DNA from: Pseudomonas putida
Lineage (GTDB): Bacteria > Pseudomonadota > Gammaproteobacteria > Pseudomonadales > Pseudomonadaceae
Assembly (NCBI RefSeq): GCF_028682395.1
Contig: NZ_JANHLC010000002.1
Coordinates: 1 to 64,000, forward strand
Length of the DNA: 64,000 nucleotides
Reading direction: 5' to 3'
In this document: positions 1 to 7,669 of the stretch, piece by piece
Position numbering within the stretch: the first letter of the stretch is position 1
Layout of the letters: every line of letters starts with the position of its first letter
The notes under the pieces: generated by a model
What the model was told of the DNA's origin: nothing
What the model saw: the letters and a program-made list of their open reading frames with translations, nothing else
Database searches by the model: none
Position numbers and translations under genes: made by a program

Positions 1-1
1 A

Positions 2-583
2 ATTTCTAACGCGGGGATTGGATTTGTTTCAAGCGCGTTTATTCTGGATTTAGAATTGGCAGCGATGGAGAAGGGTGGTTACGGCAAAGTTATCTCACGT
101 CCGCGAGTCTTTGCCTCCGACCGGCAGCAGGCTCGAATCGTTAAAGGCTCTGAGGTTCCTTACCAGCAAGCCGCCGGTGATGGTGCGACATCTGTTTCCT
201 TTAAAGAGGCCGCGCTGTCCCTTGATGTAACACCTTCGATTGATGAAACCGGGGTCTTACTGGACGTGAAATTAGCCAAGGACGAGCCTGATTTTTCCAA
301 TGCCATCAATGGTGTTCCGCCGATCAAAACAGCGTCGTTGACGTCTAAGGTTCGCGTTCGTTTGGGTTCAACCATCGCTCTAGGCGGTGTGTATTCAACC
401 ACTGAACACGTCCAAGAGCATCGAGTGCCGGGGTTGGCTTCGATTCCTTATCTGGGCCGAATTTTCCGTTACAGCACGAAATCCAGCGGTACGTCCGAGT
501 TGATTCTATTCATCACACCGACGTTAATTCCTTCTATTGACGTGGCCCAGGTACAGGACTTAAGAAGTAGACAACCTCAATAG
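2..583 (+). CDS. PilQ/GspD-type secretin, C-terminal part (5' end outside window)
   Basis: The frame is open from base 2, so the gene begins upstream of the window. The visible ~193 residues match the C-terminal secretin domain that forms outer-membrane multimeric gates: an ISRPRV-like strand, a VPYQQA segment, a VSFKEAALSLDVTPSID stretch, the VPGLASIPYLGRIFR motif and a final LILFITPTLI strand. The closest pattern is PilQ of type IV pili. The usual downstream neighbour aroK is absent; instead an antidote-like ORF follows after 10 bp. The gene is therefore probably not the housekeeping pilQ. Use by a filamentous phage or an island pilus is inference. Confidence 0.85.
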   Translation: MSNAGIGFVSSAFILDLELAAMEKGGYGKVISRPRVFASDRQQARIVKGSEVPYQQAAGDGATSVSFKEAALSLDVTPSIDETGVLLDVKLAKDEPDFSNAINGVPPIKTASLTSKVRVRLGSTIALGGVYSTTEHVQEHRVPGLASIPYLGRIFRYSTKSSGTSELILFITPTLIPSIDVAQVQDLRSRQPQ

Positions 584-593
584 GCCAACGCAA

Positions 594-779
594 ATGACCA
601 GCAAAAAGCCGCTAAAACCATTTGATCCAGTCATGCATCTGGACAACGAAAACGTCATTCGTGAGTATCTGAAGCTGGCCCGCAATGATCCAGATCCGCA
701 GGTTTATCAGCAGGCTTTGGAGAACGTCGCAAAGGCAGAAGAAGCCGCGTGGTTGAATGCGCCGGCTGTTGGACGTTAG
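594..779 (+). CDS. Small protein resembling the N-terminus of an addiction-module antidote
   Basis: This 61-residue product starts 10 bp after the secretin stop, so it may be translationally coupled to it. Residues 9-45 (FDPVMHLDNENVIREYLK, then DPQVYQQALENVAKA) resemble the N-terminal segment of HigA-like addiction-module antidotes, which normally continue into a helix-turn-helix of about 40 residues. Here the protein ends soon after AKAEEA, and I see no HTH in the other frames downstream. It is either a truncated remnant or a short member of that family. No toxin gene is visible next to it. The assignment is by pattern only. Confidence 0.5.
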   Translation: MTSKKPLKPFDPVMHLDNENVIREYLKLARNDPDPQVYQQALENVAKAEEAAWLNAPAVGR

Positions 780-815
780 CTTGAAGGGTGGCCATCGAAG
801 GATTCAGGAAAGCCC

Positions 816-855
816 TATAATATAACTAAACTAAACAACCATTTAGTTTAGTTAT
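816..855 (+). promoter_or_regulatory. TATAAT box and 14-bp perfect inverted repeat upstream of the HEPN-like gene
   Basis: A perfect TATAAT lies at 816-821. Arms ATAACTAAACTAAA (822-835) and TTTAGTTTAGTTAT (842-855) are exact reverse complements with a 6-bp spacer. The repeat sits just downstream of the -10 hexamer and 25 bp before the start at 881, the position of a repressor operator or 5'-UTR hairpin. No convincing -35 hexamer is seen. An operator is the favoured reading; the regulator is unknown. Confidence 0.6.
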
Positions 856-880
856 TACTCAATCATATAAAGGAGTGTGC

Positions 881-1606
881 ATGATTTACCAAGGGAAGGC
901 TGATCTAACGTTTCGTGCCACCGGCGTTAAGCCTCCGTCTGAGCTGTCGCTTGGCGATCATTCTGTTGCGATTGAACTTGCTCTTCATCGCTTTCGGATC
1001 ACTACCGTTATGCCCTTGACCACCGACTCTTTTACGCATGTTGATGCGGTTTATGGTGGACACACTCATCGTTATCTCATCGACGGAGCAACCCATTTTG
1101 GTAGTCAGTTATCGTTCCTTTGTACCCCCATTTACAAGGCACATTTGCCTAGTATTCAGGTTGTGAGTGAGGCTCGTGATTTCCTCAATGCTGCTTTGTT
1201 GCTTGAGCAAGAGGGGCTGCGCGGAAACAGTGATTTGCTACTGCCTGCGGCCATGAATGCTGGCCTGGCATCAGAGCAATACTTGAAGTCTTTCCTTGTC
1301 GAAACTGACCCTGACTGTCCGAGCTTCGTTCGTCTCAGCAAGCACGTTAAGGGTGACAAGCACGACCTGGTCAAGCTTTACGAGCAAATCCCGCCGGCAT
1401 TGAGGCAACAGTTAGATGCCGTTTCTGAAAGCATCGAACCTGGTTTTCCTCTGGAGGCAAGGATCCAGGCCTGTTCAGTGCTTTTCACCAAAGCTCGCTA
1501 CGGCTATGAGGCTGACTCGCTCAAGGTTTTACGGTCTGAAGTTTTTGAACTGGCACCGCATCTGGACAAGGTCCTGACCGAGATGACCGGTGTTGTTTCT
1601 GCCTAG
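881..1606 (+). CDS. Unrecognised protein with HEPN-like C-terminal half
   Basis: ATG at 881 is preceded by AAAGGAG with 5-bp spacing, which fixes the start over the in-frame GTG at 875. The product has 241 residues. The first ~95 show no family I recognise. The second half has the cadence of a HEPN helical domain: an Ala/Glu/Lys helix (AGLASEQYLKSFL, about 127-139), KHDLVKLY (160-167) and a terminal ARYGYE. Many HEPN proteins are RNases in toxin-antitoxin or defence systems, but the canonical Rx4-6H is not clear here (RLSKH at 151-155 has a shorter spacing). It is AT-richer than the core genes and lies 99 bp from dif. Function is unassigned. Confidence 0.75.
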   Translation: MIYQGKADLTFRATGVKPPSELSLGDHSVAIELALHRFRITTVMPLTTDSFTHVDAVYGGHTHRYLIDGATHFGSQLSFLCTPIYKAHLPSIQVVSEARDFLNAALLLEQEGLRGNSDLLLPAAMNAGLASEQYLKSFLVETDPDCPSFVRLSKHVKGDKHDLVKLYEQIPPALRQQLDAVSESIEPGFPLEARIQACSVLFTKARYGYEADSLKVLRSEVFELAPHLDKVLTEMTGVVSA

Positions 1607-2068
1607 GATCTGGCGAACGGCTGAGGCCAAGGCATTCCCGCGAAAAACGCAGCGCGGGCTGGCTTCAAATCTGACCACCAGAGCATCCCAGACCTCTATA
1701 GGACGATTCGCATAATGTATATTATGTTAAATAAAATGCCATGTCATAAATGTTCATGTGCTTCGTAAGACTCTGATTCGATTGATACCCATTACGCCCT
1801 AAATACGCGATGCCTAGCGATCACTTCAGCTGTCCGCTGCTCCCGCATTTTCAGAAGGCTAAGACTCATCTTAAGTTCCAAAACGCTCATTAGACCCCCT
1901 CATTGCTGGTGATCAGGTATGAAGGTCTTAGACTATTTAAGTTAAGACAAGCTCCTCTCTGAGGTCGGAGCTCGCTGGGTAGTCTGTGGCTCTGGTTTTC
2001 GAGACAACCTGAAGTCAGTTCAAGAAAGGTTATTTTCAGCGCTATTGCTTGAACAGCCCAACTACAGG
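1607..2068. other. Gene-less stretch containing dif
   Basis: No coding region is supportable in these 462 bp. The only recognisable element is the dif site at 1705-1732. The remainder has frequent stops in all frames and no clear terminator. Confidence 0.6.
1705..1732 (+). other. dif: Chromosome dimer resolution site dif (XerC/XerD core)
   Basis: The 28-bp site has an XerC arm GATTCGCATAA (1705-1715), a central TGTATA (1716-1721) and an XerD arm TTATGTTAAAT (1722-1732). The central region and XerD arm are identical to the E. coli dif core as I know it, and the XerC arm differs only in its outer bases. XerCD recombines chromosome dimers here at division with FtsK. The site also marks the replication terminus and serves as integration target for filamentous phages and other Xer-exploiting elements. 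XerC-to-XerD reads left to right. The window shows only one copy. Confidence 0.92.
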
Positions 2069-2539
2069 CTACATACCGCTAACTGGAAAGGCCACGATTT
2101 CCGCGGTCACTCGTTCTATCTGAGCTTTCATGGTCGGGCTGGAGCTCACCAGATCTGCTGCCCGCTGTGCGGCTCCTTCTGTTGTGTAGCCTTTGGCATC
2201 CTGCCGCGATGTAGAAATGGTGATTTTCTTACCGGCACTCATGAGGTAATGAATGCGGTCTGCTGGCCGTTCAAGAGTCACCTTGACTATCCAGCTACCG
2301 CCCTTAGCTTTGACGATGGATTCGAGCCTTTCATAATCAAGTGTTCCCTCATCATCCTCGATGATGCGAACCGGTGCAGCCAGAGCAAACTTGCGCCTAT
2401 TTGCTGCTGCCCATGCTTCTTTCTCGGTTTCGTAACGGATCGCAGAGTCGATAGAGAAATGCCACACACTCGGAGCAGTTTGGACCAAAAAACCTTCCTC
2501 CAAATCGCTTAAGACCGAATAACCGATGGTTTTTGGCAT
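2069..2539 (-). CDS. Hypothetical protein, 156 residues
   Basis: I do not recognise this product. The sequence is protein-like: it begins MPKTIGYSVLSDLEEGFLVQ, has a charged middle (RIIEDDEGTLDYERLESIVKAK) and a predicted alpha/beta mix, with no signal peptide, membrane segment or cysteines. AAAGGAG lies 10 bp before the ATG, a slightly long spacing. The opposite strand is also open over nearly the same span, but its translation is cysteine-rich and unlike a protein. A structured inverted repeat lies 60-100 bp upstream. It belongs to the AT-rich accessory block between dif and the pqi operon. Confidence 0.65.
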   Translation of the reverse strand: MPKTIGYSVLSDLEEGFLVQTAPSVWHFSIDSAIRYETEKEAWAAANRRKFALAAPVRIIEDDEGTLDYERLESIVKAKGGSWIVKVTLERPADRIHYLMSAGKKITISTSRQDAKGYTTEGAAQRAADLVSSSPTMKAQIERVTAEIVAFPVSGM

Positions 2540-3028
2540 ACCGAACTAACTCCTTTCGTTGTCGGTGAATTTTGTAGAAATTGCGGCGTGGATAGCCGGG
2601 GGCTTGCTGTAGCTCATAGGCTACCGGCTGAGCTAAAGCCTAAACTGGCCTCGCGACGCCAAAATTTAGTGGCCCATCCAGCCTGACGAAAAACTTACTG
2701 ATCACCTCACGTCGGCACATCGGACTCTAAGTCTTCGTAGATCGGGTTCGCCCGTTTGTTGTTCCTAGTGAACAATAGGCTATGTACATCCATCAATCAA
2801 AATTCATGGAAATATATTTATTAACAATGAGTTATGCTATTTATGAACAAAATACATGGCCCGTAAGTTAAATAGCGTACTGCGACTTTCAGTAAGGTCT
2901 TGTGTCCAATGTCACTATGAATCGCCCCGGACTCTCTAGTCACCTTGCAAGCTCAAGGCCTGAATGCTGTTCACCTTTGGCCACGTCTGAATCACATGAA
3001 TATCTTCATGACGAGTTCCGCTTGCACA
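2540..3028. other. Gene-less AT-rich stretch
   Basis: No gene is supportable here. It contains the hairpin at 2601-2640 and a strongly AT-rich segment around 2780-2870 that could hold promoters for the leftward gene. Weak ORFs on the plus strand overlap the kinase-like gene and look spurious. Confidence 0.5.
2601..2640 (-). repeat. Nested inverted repeat with tRNA D-arm-like sequence
   Basis: Read on the minus strand, the segment is bounded by GGCTT and AAGCC and contains TAGCTCA paired with TGAGCTA around a GCCGGTAGCC loop. The TAGCTCAGCCGGTAG core resembles a tRNA D arm, but no anticodon or T arm follows, so it is not a tRNA gene. It lies 62 bp upstream of the 2069-2539 start and may be a 5'-UTR structure. 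Confidence 0.4.
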
Positions 3029-3679
3029 TCAAACGGGAGCTGGGCTCAGGCAGGAATTACCCTCTAACCCATAAATCCCAGAAACCACCTGCATCGTTGC
3101 CTCTTCAATCGTTCGTTCATTACGGCATAACATCCAGCCGTGATCGGCAATTGCTTGCTCGAACGCGGTGGTACAAGCGTCATGTTCTTCCAGCTCACGG
3201 ATCACCGTGCTGCCCAGGCCGCGGGACCGTGCCGCTGCCCTCCTCCATGATATTTCAGGGGCGGTGACGACCCCAACATGCAGGTCTGGCACTCGCACGT
3301 TTCGTTCAATGTTCAGCTGTAGAATTTCTGCAAACGAGACTATCCGGCGAAACGCCGCATCGGACGGGTACCAGCGATCGATCAGGATGATGCTGTCCGT
3401 GGGCTGTTTAGTCAGTACGTGCCGGGAGATCCAGGCTCGGCTCTCAGCCAGGCGCTCACAAACTTGCCATTCCAGATCCCGGTCGAGATCCCGGTCAGGA
3501 TTTCTGACGAGTTTGTTTACAAGCGCCATGGTTTCACCCCTGAAGGGATCACTTTTTTTCTCGCAAAGTCGGATGACCTTTTTATGGTCAGCCCTCAGTA
3601 CTTTGGTAATGGCTTCCAACAGTGTGGTTTTTCCGGCGCCCTTGGGGCCATCCAGTGATACAAACAGCGGGCGATTCAT
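3029..3679 (-). CDS. Thymidylate-kinase-like P-loop nucleotide kinase
   Basis: The 216-residue product starts MNRPLFVSLDGPKGAGKTTL, a Walker A (DGPKGAGKTT) at residues 9-18 as in dTMP kinases. IILIDRWYPSD near residue 100 corresponds to the DR(Y/W/H) substrate motif. An Arg-rich stretch (WRRAAARSRGLG) lies where the LID would be. Length matches Tmk (about 210). The housekeeping tmk normally sits with holB and yceG, which are absent, so this is an accessory kinase-family member, perhaps acting on a deoxynucleotide or another small substrate. A Shine-Dalgarno is not evident. The catalytic assignment is by family only. Confidence 0.75.
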   Translation of the reverse strand: MNRPLFVSLDGPKGAGKTTLLEAITKVLRADHKKVIRLCEKKSDPFRGETMALVNKLVRNPDRDLDRDLEWQVCERLAESRAWISRHVLTKQPTDSIILIDRWYPSDAAFRRIVSFAEILQLNIERNVRVPDLHVGVVTAPEISWRRAAARSRGLGSTVIRELEEHDACTTAFEQAIADHGWMLCRNERTIEEATMQVVSGIYGLEGNSCLSPAPV

Positions 3680-3862
3680 TTTTCATCTATTTATTGAAGT
3701 GCGGTTTTTTTGCCCTGTTCGCTGCAGGAAGCGCTTGGCCCGGTGGCTGTGCGAATCGAGTTGCGTACCCTCTGAACAGGTATTGATGAGCACTCTAACG
3801 TGGTTTTTGGCCAATAGGTCGCAAAATCCAGGGTTATAGCCGTTGATAAACAACGCCCCGGA

Positions 3863-4471
3863 TCATGGACACGTCACTGGCCCATTCTGGGCAAAGCGCT
3901 GTACGGCCGGGGCGATCTGGCTGGCCAGTTGTTCAATCGCCTGCTGGTGGGCCAGTACCACCTGCGCCACCCCGGCACCAGCCGGTTGGCGGATCACGCT
4001 GCTGCAGGTCAGGCTGCGGCGCGCCTCTCCTGCCTGGCGCCGGCTGATGCTCCACACCACATCGACCAGTGCGTAGTGCCCCGGCACGGAGTCGAAACGG
4101 CGGACATCGGTCTGTAGTGATACAACCGGCAGATTCGCCGCCTTGGGCAGCCCTGCCACATCACGTACCCCCAGCTTGCGCTCCATTGCGCCGCTCAAGG
4201 CATCGTGGAACTCGTCGGCCAACGGTGCGCTCCAGCGCTCGGTTTCCAGGATGGCCAGGGAGCCATTGCTCTCACGCACCACCACCTGTGGCTGGTCGGC
4301 CTGCACCGGGATACGCACCGGTTGCATCGCAAACTGAAAAGCCGCCACGGTGCGCGGGGGGCTGACATCACTGGCCGGAACCAAGGTGTAGTAATGCGTC
4401 GGGGCCGATGTGCAGGCCGCAAGACCCAATGTGGCAAACACCGCCAGATGGCGAAGGATCATGGCGCTCAT
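3863..4471 (-). CDS. pqiC: PqiC lipoprotein of the Pqi MCE transport system
   Basis: The 202-residue product has a lipoprotein signal ending in LGLAAC with Cys20 as the lipidated residue, then the HYYTL start typical of ABC-type auxiliary lipoproteins (DUF330/PqiC). The start overlaps the pqiB stop by ATGA, so the genes are translationally coupled. In E. coli PqiC is an outer-membrane-anchored lipoprotein that works with the PqiB tunnel in moving lipids between membranes. It is the last gene of the four-gene leftward operon. Family and context agree strongly. Confidence 0.9.
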   Translation of the reverse strand: MSAMILRHLAVFATLGLAACTSAPTHYYTLVPASDVSPPRTVAAFQFAMQPVRIPVQADQPQVVVRESNGSLAILETERWSAPLADEFHDALSGAMERKLGVRDVAGLPKAANLPVVSLQTDVRRFDSVPGHYALVDVVWSISRRQAGEARRSLTCSSVIRQPAGAGVAQVVLAHQQAIEQLASQIAPAVQRFAQNGPVTCP

Positions 4472-6141
4472 TGCTGCTCGATCTCACGTGAAGATGAAGG
4501 CGATGACTTGAAGCTGTCAGGCTCCTTGTCCCGGGTGCGGCCACGGATCAATGCTTCGGGATGGCGGCCCAGGAAGTCGCTCAGGACCCGGACCGAACGC
4601 GCGGTACGCTGCATTTCTTCCAGGGCCTGACCCAACTGTTGGCGCTGTGGCGAGTCTTCGCCCAGGCTCTCGTGGGCTTCTGCCAGGGTGTTTTTTGCCT
4701 GTTCCAGGGTGCTGCGCATCTCGGGCAGGACGCTGCCATTGACCTGTTTGAGGGTCTTTTGCAGTTCGCTCAGGCTGCCATTGAGGTTGGCGGCGATCTG
4801 ATCGGTCGGCAACTTGCTGAATTTCTCGACGATCCCTTCCAGTTGCTGCTGCAATTTGTCCAGGCTCCCCGGCACGGTCGGGAGCTGCGCCGGCCGCGCG
4901 CTGGGGTCGTAGACCACGGGCTTGGCACCCGGAATAAAATCCAGGGCGATATACAGTTGGCCGGTCAGCAGGTTGCCGGTCCGGGCCTGGGCTCGCAGGC
5001 CATGCTTGACCAGCTCCGCGATGATTTTTTCGCCCCGGGCTTCCTCATCGGCGCCCGGTTCTTTCAGTAGTTTTTCGTGGGCCTTGCCCAGCCGATTCGG
5101 GTAGATAACCACGCCGACCAGCGTCGGGAAGTCCTTGCTCACCGGGTCGAAGTCCAGGTCGACCGACACCACTCGCCCGATCGCCACACCATTGAATTCC
5201 ACTGGCGCGCCCACCACCAGGCCGCGCAAAGGCTGGTAGAAACGCATCTGGATAAAGCGCCCCGGGCCGTCGGGAGGCGCCAGTGCCGACTCCTGGTCGA
5301 CAAACAGGGTGAAGGCCGTATCGGCCTGGGCCAGCTGCGGATTGGGACTGTACTTGGGCTCGACGAACGCAATACCGCCTGCGAGGATCGAGGCCACGGA
5401 TTGGGTATTCACTTTCAGCCCCCCCGCAGTCAGGCTGACATCGACCCCGCTGGCATTCCAGAAACGGGTGTTGGTGATCACAAATTGGTCGTACGGCGCA
5501 TTGATAAAAATCTGCACATCCAAGCCCTTGCCGTCCTTCGATAAGGCGTAGGAGACCACCTGACCGACCGGGATTCGCCGGTAATAGACAGTGGAGCCCA
5601 CATCCAGCGAGCCCAGGTCCTCGGTGCGCAGGATGAATCGCGTGCCCTTTTCGCCATAGGTGATCGGCGGCGGGGTTTCCAGGCCGACAAACCGGTCGAC
5701 CACCCTGCCCGACACCCCGGCGTCCGCGCCGACAAAGCCGCCGGACAGCAAGGTATCGACACCCGAGACGCCGCCGGCGCCAATGCGCGGCCGTACGACC
5801 CAGAAGCGTGAATCCTCGACGGCAAAGGATCGGGCCGTGCCGTCGAGTTCGACAATGGCTTCGACATGGCTGCGGTCGTCGCTCAGGGTGATGGTCGTGA
5901 CTTTGCCGATCACCACGTTCTTGTATTTGACCTGGGTCTTGTTCGCCTCCAGCCCTTGCGCCGTGAGGAAACTGATGGTGATTTGTGGACCCGCCGTCCT
6001 GGCGTTGTGGACCAGCATCGAGACCCCTACCAGCGCCGCGACAATGGGCACCAGCCAGACCAGGGAGATATTCCACCGCCGCCGCTTGACCTCGGGGGGG
6101 CCGGGCGTGGGGGGCACTGGGGGGTGGGGTTGTTCAGGCAT
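4468..6141 (-). CDS. pqiB: PqiB, MCE-domain inner-membrane-anchored lipid transport protein
   Basis: The 557-residue product has a proline-rich N-terminus, a single transmembrane segment at about 24-44 (ISLVWLVPIVAALVGVSMLV), and three MCE repeats beginning near residues 50 (GPQITISFLTAQGLEANKT), 165 and 290. A C-terminal helical/coiled-coil region (about 430-520) follows. PqiB forms a stacked-ring tunnel across the periplasm. Length matches E. coli PqiB (about 546). It overlaps the upstream pqiA-like gene by 8 bp and pqiC by 4 bp. The start carries a run of G-rich codons but the frame is unambiguous. Confidence 0.92.
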   Translation of the reverse strand: MPEQPHPPVPPTPGPPEVKRRRWNISLVWLVPIVAALVGVSMLVHNARTAGPQITISFLTAQGLEANKTQVKYKNVVIGKVTTITLSDDRSHVEAIVELDGTARSFAVEDSRFWVVRPRIGAGGVSGVDTLLSGGFVGADAGVSGRVVDRFVGLETPPPITYGEKGTRFILRTEDLGSLDVGSTVYYRRIPVGQVVSYALSKDGKGLDVQIFINAPYDQFVITNTRFWNASGVDVSLTAGGLKVNTQSVASILAGGIAFVEPKYSPNPQLAQADTAFTLFVDQESALAPPDGPGRFIQMRFYQPLRGLVVGAPVEFNGVAIGRVVSVDLDFDPVSKDFPTLVGVVIYPNRLGKAHEKLLKEPGADEEARGEKIIAELVKHGLRAQARTGNLLTGQLYIALDFIPGAKPVVYDPSARPAQLPTVPGSLDKLQQQLEGIVEKFSKLPTDQIAANLNGSLSELQKTLKQVNGSVLPEMRSTLEQAKNTLAEAHESLGEDSPQRQQLGQALEEMQRTARSVRVLSDFLGRHPEALIRGRTRDKEPDSFKSSPSSSREIEQQ

Positions 6142-6748
6142 CGTTGACCTCTGTGTCCCAGATCAGTCGAGGGTCGAAGCTCATGGCGGCAAACATCGTC
6201 ATGACCACGACCAAACCAAAAAACAGGATGCCCATGCGCGGGTCGATGGAACTGAGCGAGCGAAACTGCACCAGCGCGGCAATCAACGCGACCACCAGCA
6301 CATCGAGCATCGACCAGTAGCCGACCAGCTCGACCATCCGGTAGAGCTTGGCACGCTCGCGTTGCGCCCAGCGGCTACGGCGCTGGCAGGTCACCAGCAA
6401 CACCCCCAGCACCAGGAACTTCATGCACGGCACCGCGACGCTGGCGATAAATATGACCAGCGCCAAGTCCCATTCCCCGGCGTTCCAGAACACCATGATT
6501 CCGCTGAAGATGGTGTCTTCACTGCCGCTGCCGAAGATATTGGTGTGCATCACTGGCATGAGATTAGCCGGAATATAAAAAATCAGGCCGGCCATCAGAA
6601 ACGCCCAGGTTCGCGCCAGGCTATTGGGCTTGCGCCGATGCACAGCGGCGGCGCAGCGCGGGCAATCGTGGGCGTCCAACGCGCAGGCCGCGCCACAGGT
6701 ATGACACAACGCCAGGTTCAGCTCGACGGCATAAGGTGGCAGGCTCAC
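6134..6748 (-). CDS. pqiA: PqiA-like membrane protein, second half-length gene
   Basis: The 204-residue product begins with a zinc-ribbon-like CHTCG...CPRC pair (residues 15-33) followed by four hydrophobic segments (about 45-70, 95-118, 140-162 and 172-192), matching one half of the duplicated E. coli PqiA (417 residues). The start overlaps the preceding half-gene by ATGA. PqiA is the integral inner-membrane partner of PqiB. The two halves are separate cistrons here, so the functional unit is presumably a heterodimer. Confidence 0.88.
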   Translation of the reverse strand: MSLPPYAVELNLALCHTCGAACALDAHDCPRCAAAVHRRKPNSLARTWAFLMAGLIFYIPANLMPVMHTNIFGSGSEDTIFSGIMVFWNAGEWDLALVIFIASVAVPCMKFLVLGVLLVTCQRRSRWAQRERAKLYRMVELVGYWSMLDVLVVALIAALVQFRSLSSIDPRMGILFFGLVVVMTMFAAMSFDPRLIWDTEVNDA

Positions 6749-7386
6749 GAGATCACCCCGTCGAGGTCATCCCACAGGCGACGGATGCCTCGGCCGGAAA
6801 TCAGGATCAACAGCACCGTCAGCATGGCCAGTGCCCAGAGGCCCAGGCCGGGATGGACATCGAGCATGCCCGCCAGCTTGATAATAGCCACCATAATGCC
6901 CAGCAGGCACACCTCCAGCATGCTCCAGGGGCGTAGGTGTTCCAGGGCACGCATGCAGGCCTTGAAGCCCGGTGCCGCGCGGCCGTTCAAGGCGAACAGC
7001 AGCAGCCAGCACAGCAGGATGATCTGCAGCATCGGCGCGAGGATAATGGCCAGCCCGACTACCGCGGCGATCACGCTGATCTGCCCCTGGGCCAGGGCCT
7101 GGACCGACTGCAATAACGTCGTTTCGTTGCTCAGGCCCTGCAGGCTGATGGAGATCACCGGGAAGGCATTGGCGAAGACAAACAGCAGCGCGGCGCTGAT
7201 CGACAGGGCCAGGAGCTGCTGCAGGCTCATCGGCCCGCCCCGCGCGAGAATCGCTTCACAACGCAAGCAGCGCGCCACCTGCCCCTTGGCCAATGGAACC
7301 GGGGTATACACCGAGTCGCAATGCTCGCAGATGATCCATTGGGACGTTGATGACATAGGCGCGATAGGGGCGTGAAACACACCCAT
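6745..7386 (-). CDS. pqiA: PqiA-like membrane protein, first half-length gene
   Basis: The 213-residue product carries CEHC...CLRC near its N-terminus and four hydrophobic segments, corresponding to the N-terminal half of E. coli PqiA. It is the first gene of the pqi operon; all four genes overlap, implying one transcript. Start choice is uncertain: the ATG at 7386 has AAGGGA directly abutting it, and an in-frame ATG at 7356 (MSSTSQW) begins closer to the conserved zinc ribbon but lacks a clear Shine-Dalgarno. In E. coli pqi expression is linked to SoxRS; no SoxS site was recognised here. Confidence 0.85.
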   Translation of the reverse strand: MGVFHAPIAPMSSTSQWIICEHCDSVYTPVPLAKGQVARCLRCEAILARGGPMSLQQLLALSISAALLFVFANAFPVISISLQGLSNETTLLQSVQALAQGQISVIAAVVGLAIILAPMLQIILLCWLLLFALNGRAAPGFKACMRALEHLRPWSMLEVCLLGIMVAIIKLAGMLDVHPGLGLWALAMLTVLLILISGRGIRRLWDDLDGVIS

Positions 7387-7669
7387 TCCCTTGAACAGTG
7401 CACGATTATCCGGGCCGGATAACCGCTGGCCGGTGAGCCCCTCTGATCATAGACGAGTGTGGGAAAATCGATGGCGGCAAGCACCCTGCTCCCTCACTGG
7501 CGGGCACCCTCGCCCGCCTATGTGCCCTGCCTTGACCACCGGCCCAGCATCAGCGCAATGGCGCCCGGATTGAGCTGGGCTGCACGGACGAGCGCCACCC
7601 CCGCGGGTTATGTATCTCGGTCTGGTTGCGCCGCGACACGGCCTGACGCCCAGGCCGCAGGCCGCGCCG

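Noticed and set aside
2045..2512. Rightward 155-codon ORF opposite the 156-residue hypothetical gene
   Set aside because: Its translation is rich in Cys, Phe and His with no ribosome site; the minus-strand reading is more protein-like and has AAAGGAG.
2780..2880. Possible second dif or att copy in the AT-rich stretch
   Set aside because: ATTATGC/TTATGAAC-like words occur but no paired XerC and XerD arms with a 6-bp centre.
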